A program made the position numbers and the translations under genes. This document shows, one piece after another, positions 13,198-28,100 of a DNA stretch of 64,000 nt. The stretch is from Paramacrobiotus metropolitanus. Taxonomy: Eukaryota; Tardigrada; Eutardigrada; Parachela; Macrobiotidae. The first letter of the stretch is position 1. The number at the start of each line of letters is the position of its first letter. The stretch covers positions 2,790,001 through 2,854,000 of the forward strand of contig NW_026570222.1 in assembly GCF_019649055.1 (NCBI RefSeq), read 5' to 3'. Below the pieces are notes generated by a model. It saw only the letters and a program-made list of their open reading frames with translations, was not told the DNA's origin and searched no databases.

Positions 13198-13899
13198 GAG
13201 TAGTGGATAAATGAATCAGTGCGGTCGAATTGCTTCCGCCTTGCAGCCGGTATTCACGATTGCTCTACTTTAAGGTTACTATCCTTTTCGTTCGATGGTT
13301 TTGTTTGTACTGTTGAATTTCATTCACTTCGCACTTATACAGATGCACCTTTGAATAGAAAATAAGTTTTTATTACAGTTATTTCCTATTTTTCAGTAGC
13401 GATCAGGGGATAGTGTGGCCTTCATTTTTTTGTTTGAGCGACAAAAAAATAATTACGGTGAATAGGCTATAAAACGCATAATACTAGTGTAATCACTATA
13501 ATGTACTGTACACACTCGCAAGTGCGTACGTAATTCAGTGGATCACTGTACTGTGTACAAGTTTGATTAAAAAATAATAATTATCTATAAACTTTCGTTT
13601 CGTAATAATTGTCACACTGCGCTAAATACGCAAGAGTAATTCAGGTAAACTATACATACTTAAAAAATGAAATACTTATGACTGACTGGGTTTCACAACT
13701 AATCATTCTACGCATCGAAATCCATCTTTCCATTTCCATATCGAGTCAGATTATGTACAGTAGCTTCTTTTATTTTTACGCTGGTCAAAACTCGCAGCAA
13801 GGTTGCTGGCTTTGCTCTCGGCTGGATGCGTTTATCCCTTTAATAATTATTATGGAAGTAACTGTACATCTGACACAAAAGGATGCCGTCAACTTTCGA

Positions 13900-14100
13900 T
13901 TTGGCTGGCTGAACTGCGCGGCGCAGTGCGCGCATCGAAAACACGTACGACTAACCACTGACGTCATTAATTTTGACCACATTTATTGGCTAACAGGCAC
14001 GGATCAGCCAATCCAACAACTACTGTATTGGTTTTATCACGACGTCATGTACCGTACATATGCATGTACGGTCTGTACTCCATATTATATCAAGATTTCA
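13900..14100 (+). promoter_or_regulatory. Probable YPEL promoter patch (CRE and CCAAT boxes)
   Basis: A locally GC-rich stretch about 0.9-1 kb before the YPEL coding start. It contains a perfect palindromic CRE (TGACGTCA, 13959-13966), a second GACGTCA half near 14042, inverted and direct CCAAT boxes (around 13985, 14009 and 14028), and a self-complementary ACTGCGC/GCGCAGT. The grouping resembles NF-Y/CREB-type promoters; function is inferred. Confidence 0.35.
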
Positions 14101-14962
14101 AGTGGTGAAACGAATCGACGGACGAAGTTGTAGATCGCACTGCACATTTGTTTCGACTGCGTCCCAAAACTTTTGTTGTCGTTTTTGTGACTTCGTCATA
14201 TTGTACTTTTGTAGTTTCAGATATCTGCTACAGTATAATCTGAAGTTTGGTTGCTTCAACAGTTTTCCAATCAATGATTTGTTAATGTGGAATTCTACCA
14301 TTTGCATAGTGAGCAACTGCCGTGGGATTTTATCTTCTCCAGCTGATTGTGAGATAAAGGTAAGCCGTAAGTACTTACAACTTACTGTGCTGCCTGTGCA
14401 TATACTTAATTATAGATATATTGTAACAAATATTGTAACAAACTGACAAACAATCATATTTAGATTTTTCTTGTCGTTTATTTCCTGTCTAAGCCAGTGG
14501 TTCCGCTTGAACCAGGGATTTTAAATTAATTTTCGGAATGGCAGCGGACAAACAAGATTACAGTGCAGAATTTCTCGTGGCCAGTGAAATATGTATCTGG
14601 GCTGTTGAAATTTTCAGCAAGTTTAAATACTTATTATTTTCATAATGAGGTTGAGCACTTACTATTTTTTATCTTTAATAAACTCGACAATAAGTCATTC
14701 TAAGTGTCACAGCGTGCAATGATATTAACGGCCAATTTAGCATAATGTTTATAGCTTTTTTCGTTTTCATCTCATCCAGTTTAACGGGCTTTTTGGTTGC
14801 AGAAAAGTGAGAAAACAGACAAAGTTACTTTAGTCTCTTTGCGAAACCTGCGAATTCGTTGGTTTTACACGAAAAATTGCCCTGCAAGGAGGATTTCCGG
14901 TGAGAGCATCTTCGATCGTTTCACTTCGCGATCTGGATTGCTTTGGAACTGGCAACGGCACA

Positions 14963-17900
14963 ATGAAGACATTTCAAGCATATTTGCCCAAATGCAATCG
15001 CATGTACGCCTGTATACACTGCCGCGCACACCTGGCCGCGCATGATGATCTCATTTCCAAGGTAAAAGATAGTACGAATACGGCATCGTTTATTCGATTC
15101 CATCACAGGTCGACAACATGCAGAATTAGTATTTCGTATTGCTATAACTTCTTTTTTTTTATTGAAACCTCTTGTGGGCTTATTTCGCAGGTAATTTTTG
15201 TATTCTACGCAGTAAGGGTACTCTGTAGTTTTTTCCATGGTATATTTTGGAAGAAACCGATATTTACTGGCAAAGTTGACAGTCGTATGTTTTGGTGATA
15301 AGCCGTGCGTTGATTCATTCGTTTGGCCTGGAGTTGTAAAGTCACTTGGCCTCAAATGCATTAGATATATTTCACATACGCAGCCATCGCGATAAAGCAG
15401 GTGATTTTATTGTTAACGATTCAATCGGGCGGCTTTTTACGTTGCAGTGTGTGTGTACATGCCCTAAAAAGTTCATTAGAACCTCCGCAGTCACGTGAAG
15501 CTCCAATACCGGCACAAGGCTGCTGTGCTTGCTACGAATGAACCAAGAACGTCCGCTAGTCACGCGCTGTATTACATGTTTTCCGTAACTTTGTCAGAAG
15601 TGTTTTGCGAGATCGCACACATCGGCTTGGGTTTATCGATTTTTTTCTGTGTGCCAGTGTGCGATGATAAAACCAAATTAGCTTCATCTTTCCATGGGGC
15701 TAAACGCCGCTGCATGTGTGTGGATACTCGCAGGACGTTCGCGCGGCTTTTTTCTCATGACCTACAATTTGCGATTACTTACTGCTGCCGTTCGTCATTT
15801 TAAACAAATGAGATGGATTCTGGCCCATCAGTACTGAGTTTTATTAACACTGACGATAACATAAACGACGGCCTTTAAAGTTTAGTCCAGTGACGGTTTG
15901 GAAAATCTTTGAAAGAAGCAAGAATAAAATAAGTTTATTGTAAAAAAATACAGCTGTTGTATTATTGTATACCAGTGTGGTCATAAAAATTGTATTGCAA
16001 GTTTAATGGTATTAAGTGGTTTGCCTATTTGGTGGGTGCAAAGAAAAAAGCGAAAGGAAAAAATCGAAGTACAGAATTGAATGTTCCGTACAGGCGTAAC
16101 GAGCCTGCCAGAAATCATATTATTGTTTATCTTTTAGACTGCAGAGACCCTGCAGAAGGCATCGTTAGCAGGCTTGCCTGTGTTAACAATACTGTAACAA
16201 AATTGCTCTTCCTGGCTGATTTTGGTTTTAAATCACTTTCCAGCGATTTGATAATGTTGACCATAATACTGCAGTGGCGATAGTAATTTCATAAAATTTA
16301 AAAAACTGTTTATAGGTTGGTAAAAGTGTTTAAACAATCACGTTTCAGTGCCTTCTTCATAACTGTTAGACCAGTCCTACCTGAATCGGGTGTCCTCACA
16401 CTGTTTATGCTCTGGCTTCTCCACATATCGTGATTTTCTTTCGCCTTTTACTAAAGAAAACCGTGTGGAGGAGCCGCTATGAGCCGTATTAAATTTTTGG
16501 AGCTCCTTCGGGAGCACATTTAATCAAAGAAAGGGGTTTGGTTGGCCTACATGGGATTCGGGAGGGTTTGCAGCTGTGTGGTAAACGTTGCCGAGTTATG
16601 TAAAAGGTGCGGGCCCTGAAAGAATCAGTTCTTACTGGTTAGTGACAGCGCGCTCACTTCCTAGTTCCTACTACGGGCAGTGGCGACTGCCGAGCAAACT
16701 GGTTTTGTGTAAATGAAAGTTGTATATATAACAATAAAATTGAATAAACATGTTATATTTACAAGTCTGATCGGCATGGGGCAATATGCGGTCGCGGATT
16801 TGACTTGTGAGATGCGGGACCGCGTTCGTGTCTTTTGTCTACATTCTGTAGTTTAGCCGCGCGGTGTGAACTGTGAGCTAGGATAGTGACTGCTTTCGGT
16901 TTTGCAATTTTTTTATTTTTTTTCAAAACAAGTTTAAAATTAGTAAAAAAATTGAATGTTTTCATGTAAAAAAATTGAATGTATTCATTCGGCGTGAGCA
17001 GAATCATTTTACAGCGTTTATAAACGGCAAAATGGGTAAAATGTGCAGTGCCATTTCTGCTTTTTTTTTCGGGGTGCTTCCTAATTTAAACCTGGGAGTC
17101 AATTTTGGAGCGGCTAGATCCGTCGCCAAGGCTATGGCAGTCAATCGCCCATGAGCACATGTTATCGATAATTATGTCTCGTAGAACATCGTTTGTTAGA
17201 AAACGTTCCACCACCAGTATGCGGGCACTGTTAATGTGTTGTGCTAATTTATAATTCAAGGCTGTTTTTCTTCTTGCAGTCCTTTCAAGGCAGTCAAGGA
17301 CGGGCCTACTTGTTCAATAACGTGTAAGTATAGCACCGCTTTTACGGAATTATGCAATCAGTTTGTGAGAAAGCCGATGACAGTTGATTTGCTGTAGCGC
17401 GCGGTTAGTTGAAAGTTGAAACCGTAAACGCATGTTATTAGACGTACTTACCAAATACCAGGTTACTTCTACTCTATATTTTGTGAAAAACATGTGATCT
17501 TAAATTCTTGACCATTGAGTCTCCTGACAGCATGTCGCACACGTTATCATTATGTGTATTTAAGTCACCACATGTATACACAAATTAGCGACACTGAAAT
17601 TGTATAAAGCAAGCACCTGTCATCAGCATTTCGGAGCAGTATCAACTATTCTGGTGTAGATAAACGGGCGGATGATTATCAACTTGTTGTGATTATGTTG
17701 CTGCTAGCTACGGAAACATTTGAGTTTTTTTGGCTTTTTGGCCATTTTAAAATTTTTCCTATCATTACAGTTAAAATGCAAAGTTTTGCGCTATGGTATA
17801 GGCCTGCAGCGAAGGATCACTGATGCCAACTTTTTCTAGGCTTCCCAGTGCTTAGCATTGGGAAATTCAGGAAGCCGGCAAAAAGTTGGTACTTGTACGC

Positions 17901-18607
17901 AATTTACATTTTACAATGCTATGGACAGCAATGTAATGTGTAGTCTGTAGGTGTTTTTGAACGGTAACTCATCACTTTGAATCAGTTGGTTTTATTTTGT
18001 TCGGCTTTTCTAATGTATAAATAATTGTTCCGTACTTCTACGAGACATCTTGATATGCAAGCAAAAACGCTGTTCCTTGATTACCGACAAGGATTATGTT
18101 TAGGCTGTTTAGTTTAGGCTTGCAACATTTCTGGATTTTAAATTTGTTACAGTGTTAACGTGGCATGCGGTCCTGCGGAAGAGCGTGTTCTCCTAACTGG
18201 CCTTCATGCTGTAGCAGATATTTACTGTGGCTGCTGTAAAAAAACCTTGGGATGGAAATACGTAAGTCATCCTTTTTTGACTAAGGAAACCGAACTTACG
18301 TTTACGAAGGTATTCTTTTCCGGTAATGCCTTAGCCTTATCGGTAGAATTAGCCGTGAAATAAACAGCATGCTGGATGTTTCTTTTTGGCATAGAAGTAT
18401 ACGTTCGATAGTTGTGTTTCCAGCGTGTTTGTTTGTAGCGCTTCAAAAATTCCCGCCCACGGCATAGTTGTTTCGGCTGCTGAGGTTATGTCTTTTTTTA
18501 CACAGGAGCATGCCTATGAATCGAGCCAAAAATACAAGGAAGGCAAATACGTGATCGAGTTAACGCATATGATCAAGGATAATGGATGGGACGTAATTGG
18601 CGCGTAA
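14963..18607 (+). CDS. Yippee-like zinc-binding protein (YPEL1-4 type)
   Basis: A small, very conserved nuclear/centrosomal protein with a Mis18/cereblon-like zinc-binding fold. Four exons, 14963-15061, 17280-17323, 18153-18261 and 18506-18607, join in phase to 117 residues (family length about 119). The sequence follows YPEL1-4 almost residue by residue: [63 protein letters not shown] and MIKDNGWD. Zinc ligands are the CIHC pair and the CGCC pair (usually CENC). The ATG at 14963 directly precedes the conserved KTFQAY block; no earlier in-frame ATG is present before an upstream splice-like site. Intron 1 is 2.2 kb and intron 2 contains a strong hairpin. The C-terminus has four extra residues (VIGA). 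Confidence 0.95.
16488..16524 (+). ncRNA. Hairpin with C(UUCG)G tetraloop in YPEL intron 1
   Basis: GCTCC-TTCG-GGAGC forms a stable C(UUCG)G tetraloop. It is flanked by a complementary ATTAAAT/ATTTAAT outer stem with an internal loop. The surrounding 16.4-16.7 kb is GC-richer than the rest of the intron and has further short complementary pairs (GGCAGT/ACTGCC near 16.68 kb). This may be a structured RNA; no known family was recognised. Confidence 0.25.
17826..17889 (+). ncRNA. Pre-miRNA-like hairpin in YPEL intron 2
   Basis: A 64-base stem-loop. The outer stem is CCAACTTTTT (17826-17835) with AAAAAGTTGG (17880-17889). The middle stem is GGCTTCC (17839-17845) with GGAAGCC (17870-17876). The inner arm is CCCAGTGCT with AGCATTGGG, with a single wobble and partly sharing bases with the middle stem. 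A further G-U and U-A pair extend the base. The length, small asymmetric loops and intronic sense-strand location suit a microRNA precursor. A miniature inverted-repeat element is the main alternative. Confidence 0.4.
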
Positions 18608-19885
18608 AACCGTGCCGGAGTTATGAGCAGCCACTTCGCACACATCCATCCATGTGGTGCACTCGTAATTGACCACGAAACCATCATCTTCAACGTATTT
18701 TCGGTTTTTTTATTATCATTTGGCCGATGTTTCGAATTCACGGAGATCTCTTTCTTGTGTTTCTGACCTTTTCTTCGCTGCCGCCCAGCTGCCGGAATTG
18801 GACATGTATAAACGGCTGCAACATGTATATATAGAGGAATTGCACCATTGGATTTCATTGCTGCTGCTTTGGCGCTGCATATTTGTTATATGAGTTGCAA
18901 TGGCGTTTTGTGATAATTATTTTGCCTGGCGTTGTGTTGTTTGGACGAAAATTGAAGGAGTGGAATTTCTAACCCGGTGGGGACAAGTTGTTAAGATATT
19001 CTCGCTTTCGTCCATATTTGTCCATTTTGTTCCAGTTTTAAGTTTCGGTGATTTTTTCAGTCTGTGTACAGTACATATATGATATACCTATAATAGCATT
19101 GTCAGTGCGCAATTTGATGCTGCTGTCGTGCTTGTGCGATGACATGGTGAAGGAATGTATTAGCTGATTGCTTGGACTGTACAGCCTACTTTGTCTTAAA
19201 TTTGCCAATGTTTGTATAGTAGCTTGAGTTTTGTTTCTTTTGATTTTTACCTAGTCATTACGTGCTGGCGCAGCGACTGAATGTTTACAATTTACAGAAT
19301 ACATTCGGAATTTTGTTGCATGTGTACCTACCGTTATTCAACCGCTTATCAAGAAAGCTAGTAAAATTCGATGTACAAAGCAGCCGATTTTTCGGCACAT
19401 GTTTCCCGTAATCTCTTTCACAGATACAGTATGTTGCCGGAAGTAAGATCAACTGATAGCGTTCGTGCCGAAAATGTGCTTGTATATTATTACCAAACAA
19501 ATCTTACATAAACGGAACCACCCGGGTTAGGATTTATATCAACACATACATCACAACACTTGTCACACGGGAAAGTGGAACACAGGCAGGCAACGCGAGA
19601 AAAGACTTGATATTTTGATTTCAAACTACGCTCGTAGCGCACATGTGATGCGCTTATTCAATCATGCCTGAATCAGGCAACACACAGCTCATCAGCGGCC
19701 AATCGGGTCCTTGGCCTAGTTCGTCGCCCAACGGGAACAGTGTGAGTTTGTTAAAAGAGAAGTAAACGCCAGCATCGATACGGAGCTTCATGCTTAAACG
19801 ATCATAGTCGAAATGCAAAACCGCGGGAAAAGCGAACACAGCTCTGTATCCAAATTGATTTGAACACATCGCTCAGCGCCAGTAG
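18608..19885. other. Gap between convergent YPEL and TPI genes
   Basis: The 3' flanks of both genes, 1.3 kb. No supported coding exon, RNA gene or repeat was seen. Confidence 0.5.
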
Positions 19886-22835
<2,950 letters not shown>

Positions 22836-23145
22836 ACTGCGTGTTTTATTAATACGCGTCTGTCGTTCAATGTGAGCAAGATACACGTTCGAAGCTGTCA
22901 AAAAGCCGTATTTATTTGCAATTCACATTTCCCGGGCATCAGCTATGAGGCTTACCTGCGGAAGACGGGCGAGATGTGGAAGTGGTCCTCAAGCACCGCT
23001 TTAAATGGTTAAAAACGGATGTTACGGACGATGCCAAATGAGGCTTCCGATTTTCTAGATACCACTGCTGCTGTTCTTGCCAAAGAGATGTATCGGATAA
23101 ACCCGGCGGGACGGTATCAAGGCCTGTAGCGTTGTAAAACGTCAT
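22836..23145 (-). CDS. Possible N-terminal extension of TPI (two coding pieces)
   Basis: An open frame from ATG at 23145 runs to a good donor (CAG|GTAAGC) at 22955. The acceptor TTTTTGACAG precedes 22894. Joining 23145-22956 to 22894-22836 preserves phase (GCA G|CT) and enters the TPI frame at its usual ATG, adding 83 residues. The added piece begins MTFYNATGLDTVPPGLSD and its second half is rich in Arg, Ser and Thr with few acidic residues. Human TPI1 also has an isoform with a longer N-terminus. Alternatively this is a 5' UTR exon whose open frame is chance. Confidence 0.4.
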
Positions 23146-23643
23146 GACTTTAGCGCATCCCTAAATAGCGATCACGTGCGCAAAGGACTTAGCGTCCCAT
23201 GTACAGCAATCACGTGGTACGATCGATATTCGGTTAGTGGGAAAATCAGCTGTTGACCTTGAATTTGCGCCGAACAGGGAAACGACGTTGAAACTTTAGA
23301 TTCGTTTTAGGTTACTATCAGCAGCAACTGAGCAACGAAAAAAACTTTTTACGATTTTCTGAATACTGTTTTTTTTAAATAATTTTTTAAAGAACTCCTT
23401 GCAAAATTTTTTCTGAAAATTTTCATTTATTAGTTGTGATGTTCCCCGCATCGGTTACACTTTATCCGTCGCATTAAGTCATAAATTGCAGCGCGTGGGG
23501 TTGGACCACTGTTCCTTCCAATCAGCTGTTGGTGTACAACTTATGATTTCCGTTTGGTGCTTTTCGATTATTTCTCGTCATCATTTATTTTGATGCAACT
23601 GCAAATGCGTAAGGGGTTGTGCAGCTGAAAGCTTGAGAACGAA
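23146..23643. promoter_or_regulatory. Divergent 5' region between TPI and the asparaginase-like gene
   Basis: 498 bases between the outermost start codons of two divergent genes. No core element was clear, and no coding exon was seen. Confidence 0.4.
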
Positions 23644-24499
23644 ATGTCCGTACCTGTTCGAGTTATTTACATTTTGCAGTGCGGAGGCACCATCGACAAG
23701 GATTATCCTCGCAAAGCGCGAGGTTACGCTTTCGAGATCTGCGAACCCGCTGCCAAACGGATTCTGACGAAAGCATTCCTGGATTTTCAAGATGGAACAC
23801 CCGAGTCGCCTGTCTCGGCAGCCACTGCACCTTTTGTTATTGAAGAAGTTCTACGAGAGGACAGCCTCGATATTACCGATGCACATCGTGATAAGATTCT
23901 AATGCGTATAATGGATTTATGCTCGCACTCACAAGATTCCGCGGCTAGTACCCGTATTTTAGTAACGCATGGAACTGACACGATGATTGAGACTGGACGG
24001 TATATTTCCGAGCGGATACTGCGTATGCCATCACCACCAGTAATTGTGCTTACGGGTGCTCTTCTGCCAGGTAAGCATTCTGCATAAACCAGTCCTGGTT
24101 CGCTTTGCGTTCTTTGGTTTTGTACGAATGACATGCATTCTTTCGACAATTAAAATTTCTCAGTATTCAGTATTGGTACAATACGAATCCATGTCTGTAA
24201 AATCGGATTGAATTCTAACAGAAAATACGAAAAGCGAATAATACCTGTTACATAATATTGCGATCCGTCAAAATTTCTGACTTGCATTGCGCATTTGCAA
24301 AACTGCTTGCTTTCTAGAACGTTTCAAAGATACGGATGCAGACTTCAATGTGGGAATGGCTATTGGAGCTCTGCAGTGTTTGACGCGTCCTGGCGTTTAT
24401 ATTGCCTGCACTGGTCAGGTGATTCCTGTTGAACATGCAGAAAGGATAATTGCAACCGGAAAATTTTTTAATCTTCTCAGTTCGGAATCCAAACCGTAA
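23644..24499 (+). CDS. Short bacterial-type asparaginase domain protein
   Basis: Two exons, 23644-24070 and 24318-24499, join in phase (CCA G|AA) to give 202 residues. The asparaginase/glutaminase signatures are present: CGGTIDKDY near residue 16, where the Thr is the nucleophile, THGTDTMIE near residue 109, and VLTGALLPERFKDTDADFNVG across the junction. Ordinary animal and bacterial L-asparaginases are about 330 residues with a second domain. This protein stops after GVYIACTGQVIP, the size and end of the small single-domain asparaginases common in proteobacteria. Intermediate blocks such as REDSLDITD also follow that bacterial group. Substrate is not known from sequence. The intron shows it is a resident eukaryotic gene rather than contamination. 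Confidence 0.85.
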
Positions 24500-25176
24500 A
24501 CTCTGTTGTCTGCGGTATTGTGGCATTTAACAAGTGATTTGGCGTTCCTGGTGGGTCAGTCGGTGGTAAAAGTGAATACTATTTTGTCTTGTCAGTAAAT
24601 GCAAGTGCAAACCGCAGCAAGCGGCAGATAATATTTACGTTGTTTATGTGAAGAGATAATTTTGTGCAGTTTGTTATTTCAACCGTTCTGCTTGAACAGC
24701 AATGTGCAGGTGTTTCGAAGCCATGAAATGAAAGCTAATAGTGTTTTATGTTAATTTTGTTCTGCTATTTGCGCAGCTTATACGAAATCTTTGCCCACCA
24801 TACACATTAAATTTGCATGTGATTGTGCAGACTTTGATTCTGAGAACGTTGGCAAAAGTTGCATTCCAATTTGACTCACGTAAAAAAACAGTGGTAAAAA
24901 ATAATCCATAAATAAAAGCGGAAGCCCGGGAACAGATCACATAGAACTATCAGGAAGCGGCAATAACCTAGACTCCCATCATTTGCGCTAATCTCTACTT
25001 AACACAAAACTAATGACTATATCGGTTAACAATGCAAAATATAAAGACAAAACAATCCTGAGCGCTGGAACGTATAAGAGTCCTTTACTACACAGGGAGT
25101 ATTTCACGGGAAATCACCATAATTACGTAGGAACAACAAATCCTACTGAGCAAATCAGACAAGCAGAATTCTGGTC
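24500..25176. other. Gap between convergent asparaginase-like and SMPD1 genes
   Basis: 3' flanks only; nothing coding or repetitive recognised. Confidence 0.5.
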
Positions 25177-28100
25177 CTAGTCCTTGTATCCAATCCTTCC
25201 TTCTTTCACTTTGATGCAGTTTTTGTTACGCGTTCGAATGCGACACAACAAGTACTTCCGGCAAGCATCATTGCAGCCTTTAGCTACCGACGTGTCTTGG
25301 GATTTCCAATAATACCTAAAAAGTAATTTTCAGTAATACCTAGAGTACGGTGCAACTTTGGGGTGTGGAAAGAAAACTGATGTACGATGTACGTCATGTA
25401 GCCCTTACTGCCAAAATTTTTGGAATTTTGCATCATCGACAAGAAACTCATCCATGAGATCATTCCAGTCGCCAGGCAAAAGCTGATTCAGGCCATATGC
25501 TTCCTTAGCAGAGTACTCCTTTACCCATTTAGGAGTTCCATTCGGCAAGTTGGCTTCCGTTAAATTAACAATGTATGTCTCATGGTCCAGCACGATCTAT
25601 TAAAGACAGCCACAGTTTTGACCGAAAAGCGTACTGCGCTCTGACATTAAACGCGTAGTGCTAATAATTTTAAATAAATTATTACAAACATAAACAGCAA
25701 AACATAAAAAACCAGTGAACATAATCATTCGGTCGTAGCAGATGAAATTCTAAAATAACTTAAACCGACATCACGACGGACCAGCGTTACCACTTAACGA
25801 GAATAATGTCAGGAAAACTGTTATCAAAATTATTACGAATGTCAGTTTTGTTACATACCCATGAACTGTTGGCATAATTTCCATCGATAGTGTAGATTCG
25901 ATAACTGGGGTTAAAGCCAACATACGGAGTAACACTCGGGCCCAGATAACCCAAACCAGTAACATGTGATTCGTCAGCCGGATCGTAATAGATATGCATG
26001 GAATCCGAATGTTCATGACCGTAAAACTGTGCAGCAATCGTGCTTTCGTATCTAAAACGCAAATTTGATATTTCTTACCGTAATAGCGTGGTATAACAAA
26101 AATAATGTCAATATTATGGCAACAGATATCCTATCCTATACGATGCGTTGTTGCGTACATTGTCAGTATCTTCGCGCTTTTATGAAAAATTCAGAACAAA
26201 TTATACCTCTCGATTATACGATAAAAATTGTAGCTCCACATCTTCATACAGTCACCACTTCCGGGGGGTATGTGGCCGATGAGGTGCACTTTGTCGCCAG
26301 CATTTTCCGCTTCTTGCAACTCATTAATCAGCCACTGCAACTCGTTATCGGGATCGGTCATATTGAGGAGCAGCCACCAGTTCATAGTGTTGCAGGCGTT
26401 GGTGTTTAATGAAATAATGCGCAATCCAGGGAAGGGCTTCACGCGATAATAGCCTCCTCTAAAAACGAAAAAATACGTATATGTAACTGGAACCGAAAGA
26501 CATTAACGTGCTTCCAAACGAGGCTTTCGAATCATACCCAGAAACCGTACTAATTGCATCGGGAGGCAGCCACTGATTCCAGGTTGTAGCCAGTGCATCA
26601 TACAACCACTTTATCGAGTTAGAATCATTAATGAATCTGGGTGGAAAGCTGTCGACGGGAGAACTCTCATGGTTGCCTAATGCTGGGAAAACCGGTGTAT
26701 TGGGGAAAAAACTCCGGAGATATTTCGTCGTCAATTTCAAAATAATCAACTGCATTTGCTTTGTCTGGTTCCAGATATCGTGGGCTGGCAGATCTCCCGT
26801 CCATAAAATGTAGTCAATCTAAACAAAAGGATCCTTTGACGGATCAACCGCTGAGAATTTCCTTGCATAACAAGTAGCAATATTACTTTTCGAAATCTTG
26901 ACGCTCGTTAAATCCGTAGGTACTCAGTATTTGCTGTGACAAGACCATAAAAACGTAAACCGTAATTGGACTTAAATAATTTACACTTTACAGGCTGTCA
27001 AAATAAACGAGCAGTAACAACCGCCCACCGTATTCTTTCAGATTTCGTAAATACTTTTTTTACAAAACTTAACACCGGCAGCCACATAAATAATCGACTA
27101 ATGACATAATTCTAGCGTAGAAAATATCAAGGGCAGCAAATTAACAGCATACAATTACGGTTATGAAATCAGTGGTAAAGTGTCTCGATTGTGCAGTCAA
27201 ACGAACATGCACCCACAGAAAAAATAACCCAGTTCGGCTTCACACAATGCAGATGCACGGAAGCATTTGCCTTAACAACGTTTTCTGCGCATGAAATCCA
27301 TGCACCTCTATGAACCTTAATCCGAAATCACAACTCACTCGCCACACCAACCTTCTCATTTTTGGAAATCCAGGTCAACATGTTTTCGATCAACCGAATT
27401 GGGGAATCACAGTTGCGAGGGTCTCCCCATCGTCCAGCAGGAGGACCGACTACAACAAGCAACCCGTACAAAAAAAATACGACAACCACGAATGCTAGTC
27501 CAGGTCATGTGAACAGGGCAAGCCACACTGGCTGTAATTTCACCAGTTGCATGTGCGGCAGTAAAAAATTTTCCAAAGCAACTCCTAAAACTTTCTCAAG
27601 TAAAAATTAAATCAGGATCACGATCCGGAATTTGAGAAGGTTAATGAAAACGATTAAACGGAAGAAAACTATGGAGATCAAAATTAACAAGCAAGCGTAA
27701 GCAAAAACTTTCACTTTAGGCTCACTTTACAAAGAAGCGATATTTGTTATCACAAATGAACAGAGAAAGTGTGGAAATAAAAATACTGACCATGAACAGA
27801 GAAAGTGTGGAAATAAAAATTAAACCGAATATGTTAATTCTGTTTTATGACTGAATTAATTGTGAGCAAGATAAAAAGCTTCAGACGCCAAGCCTACAAA
27901 GCAGTGGCAAATCTGTCAGGTATGTCTCACTACTTCGAACGTCGAAGGCTACCTCAGAGTTTTGATTACTGCATAAATGCTTCTTTCAAATCCGTGACAA
28001 ACTATCCAAACTAAAAAAAACTATACCTGGTTTCCCGCCTTCCTTCCTGCAGCACAGCGGATCTTCGCACTCCGCGTTGGTTCCTTCCTGATAGTACATA

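Larger units (their letters stand above)
12400..14962. other. Intergenic and 5' UTR region between ACP5 and YPEL
   Basis: About 2.5 kb without a supported protein gene. It contains a 498-base inverted-repeat element (12700-13197) and a GC-richer patch near 13.9-14.1 kb that looks like the YPEL promoter. Open frames here, including one of 174 codons at 13609-14133, show no domain, splice logic or codon pattern I would trust. YPEL 5' UTR exons probably lie at 14.1-14.9 kb. Confidence 0.5.

Noticed and set aside
13609..14133. 174-codon plus-strand open frame before YPEL
   Set aside because: No domain, no splice context, and it overlaps the promoter-like patch with CRE and CCAAT boxes. The minus strand is open here too, as expected by chance.
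15495..16283. Open frames of about 100 codons in YPEL intron 1
   Set aside because: They lie inside an intron proven by the conserved YPEL exons on both sides and show no protein features.
24746..25176. Search for a second asparaginase domain after the short gene
   Set aside because: No C-terminal asparaginase motif or continuing exon was found on the plus strand before SMPD1 begins on the other strand.
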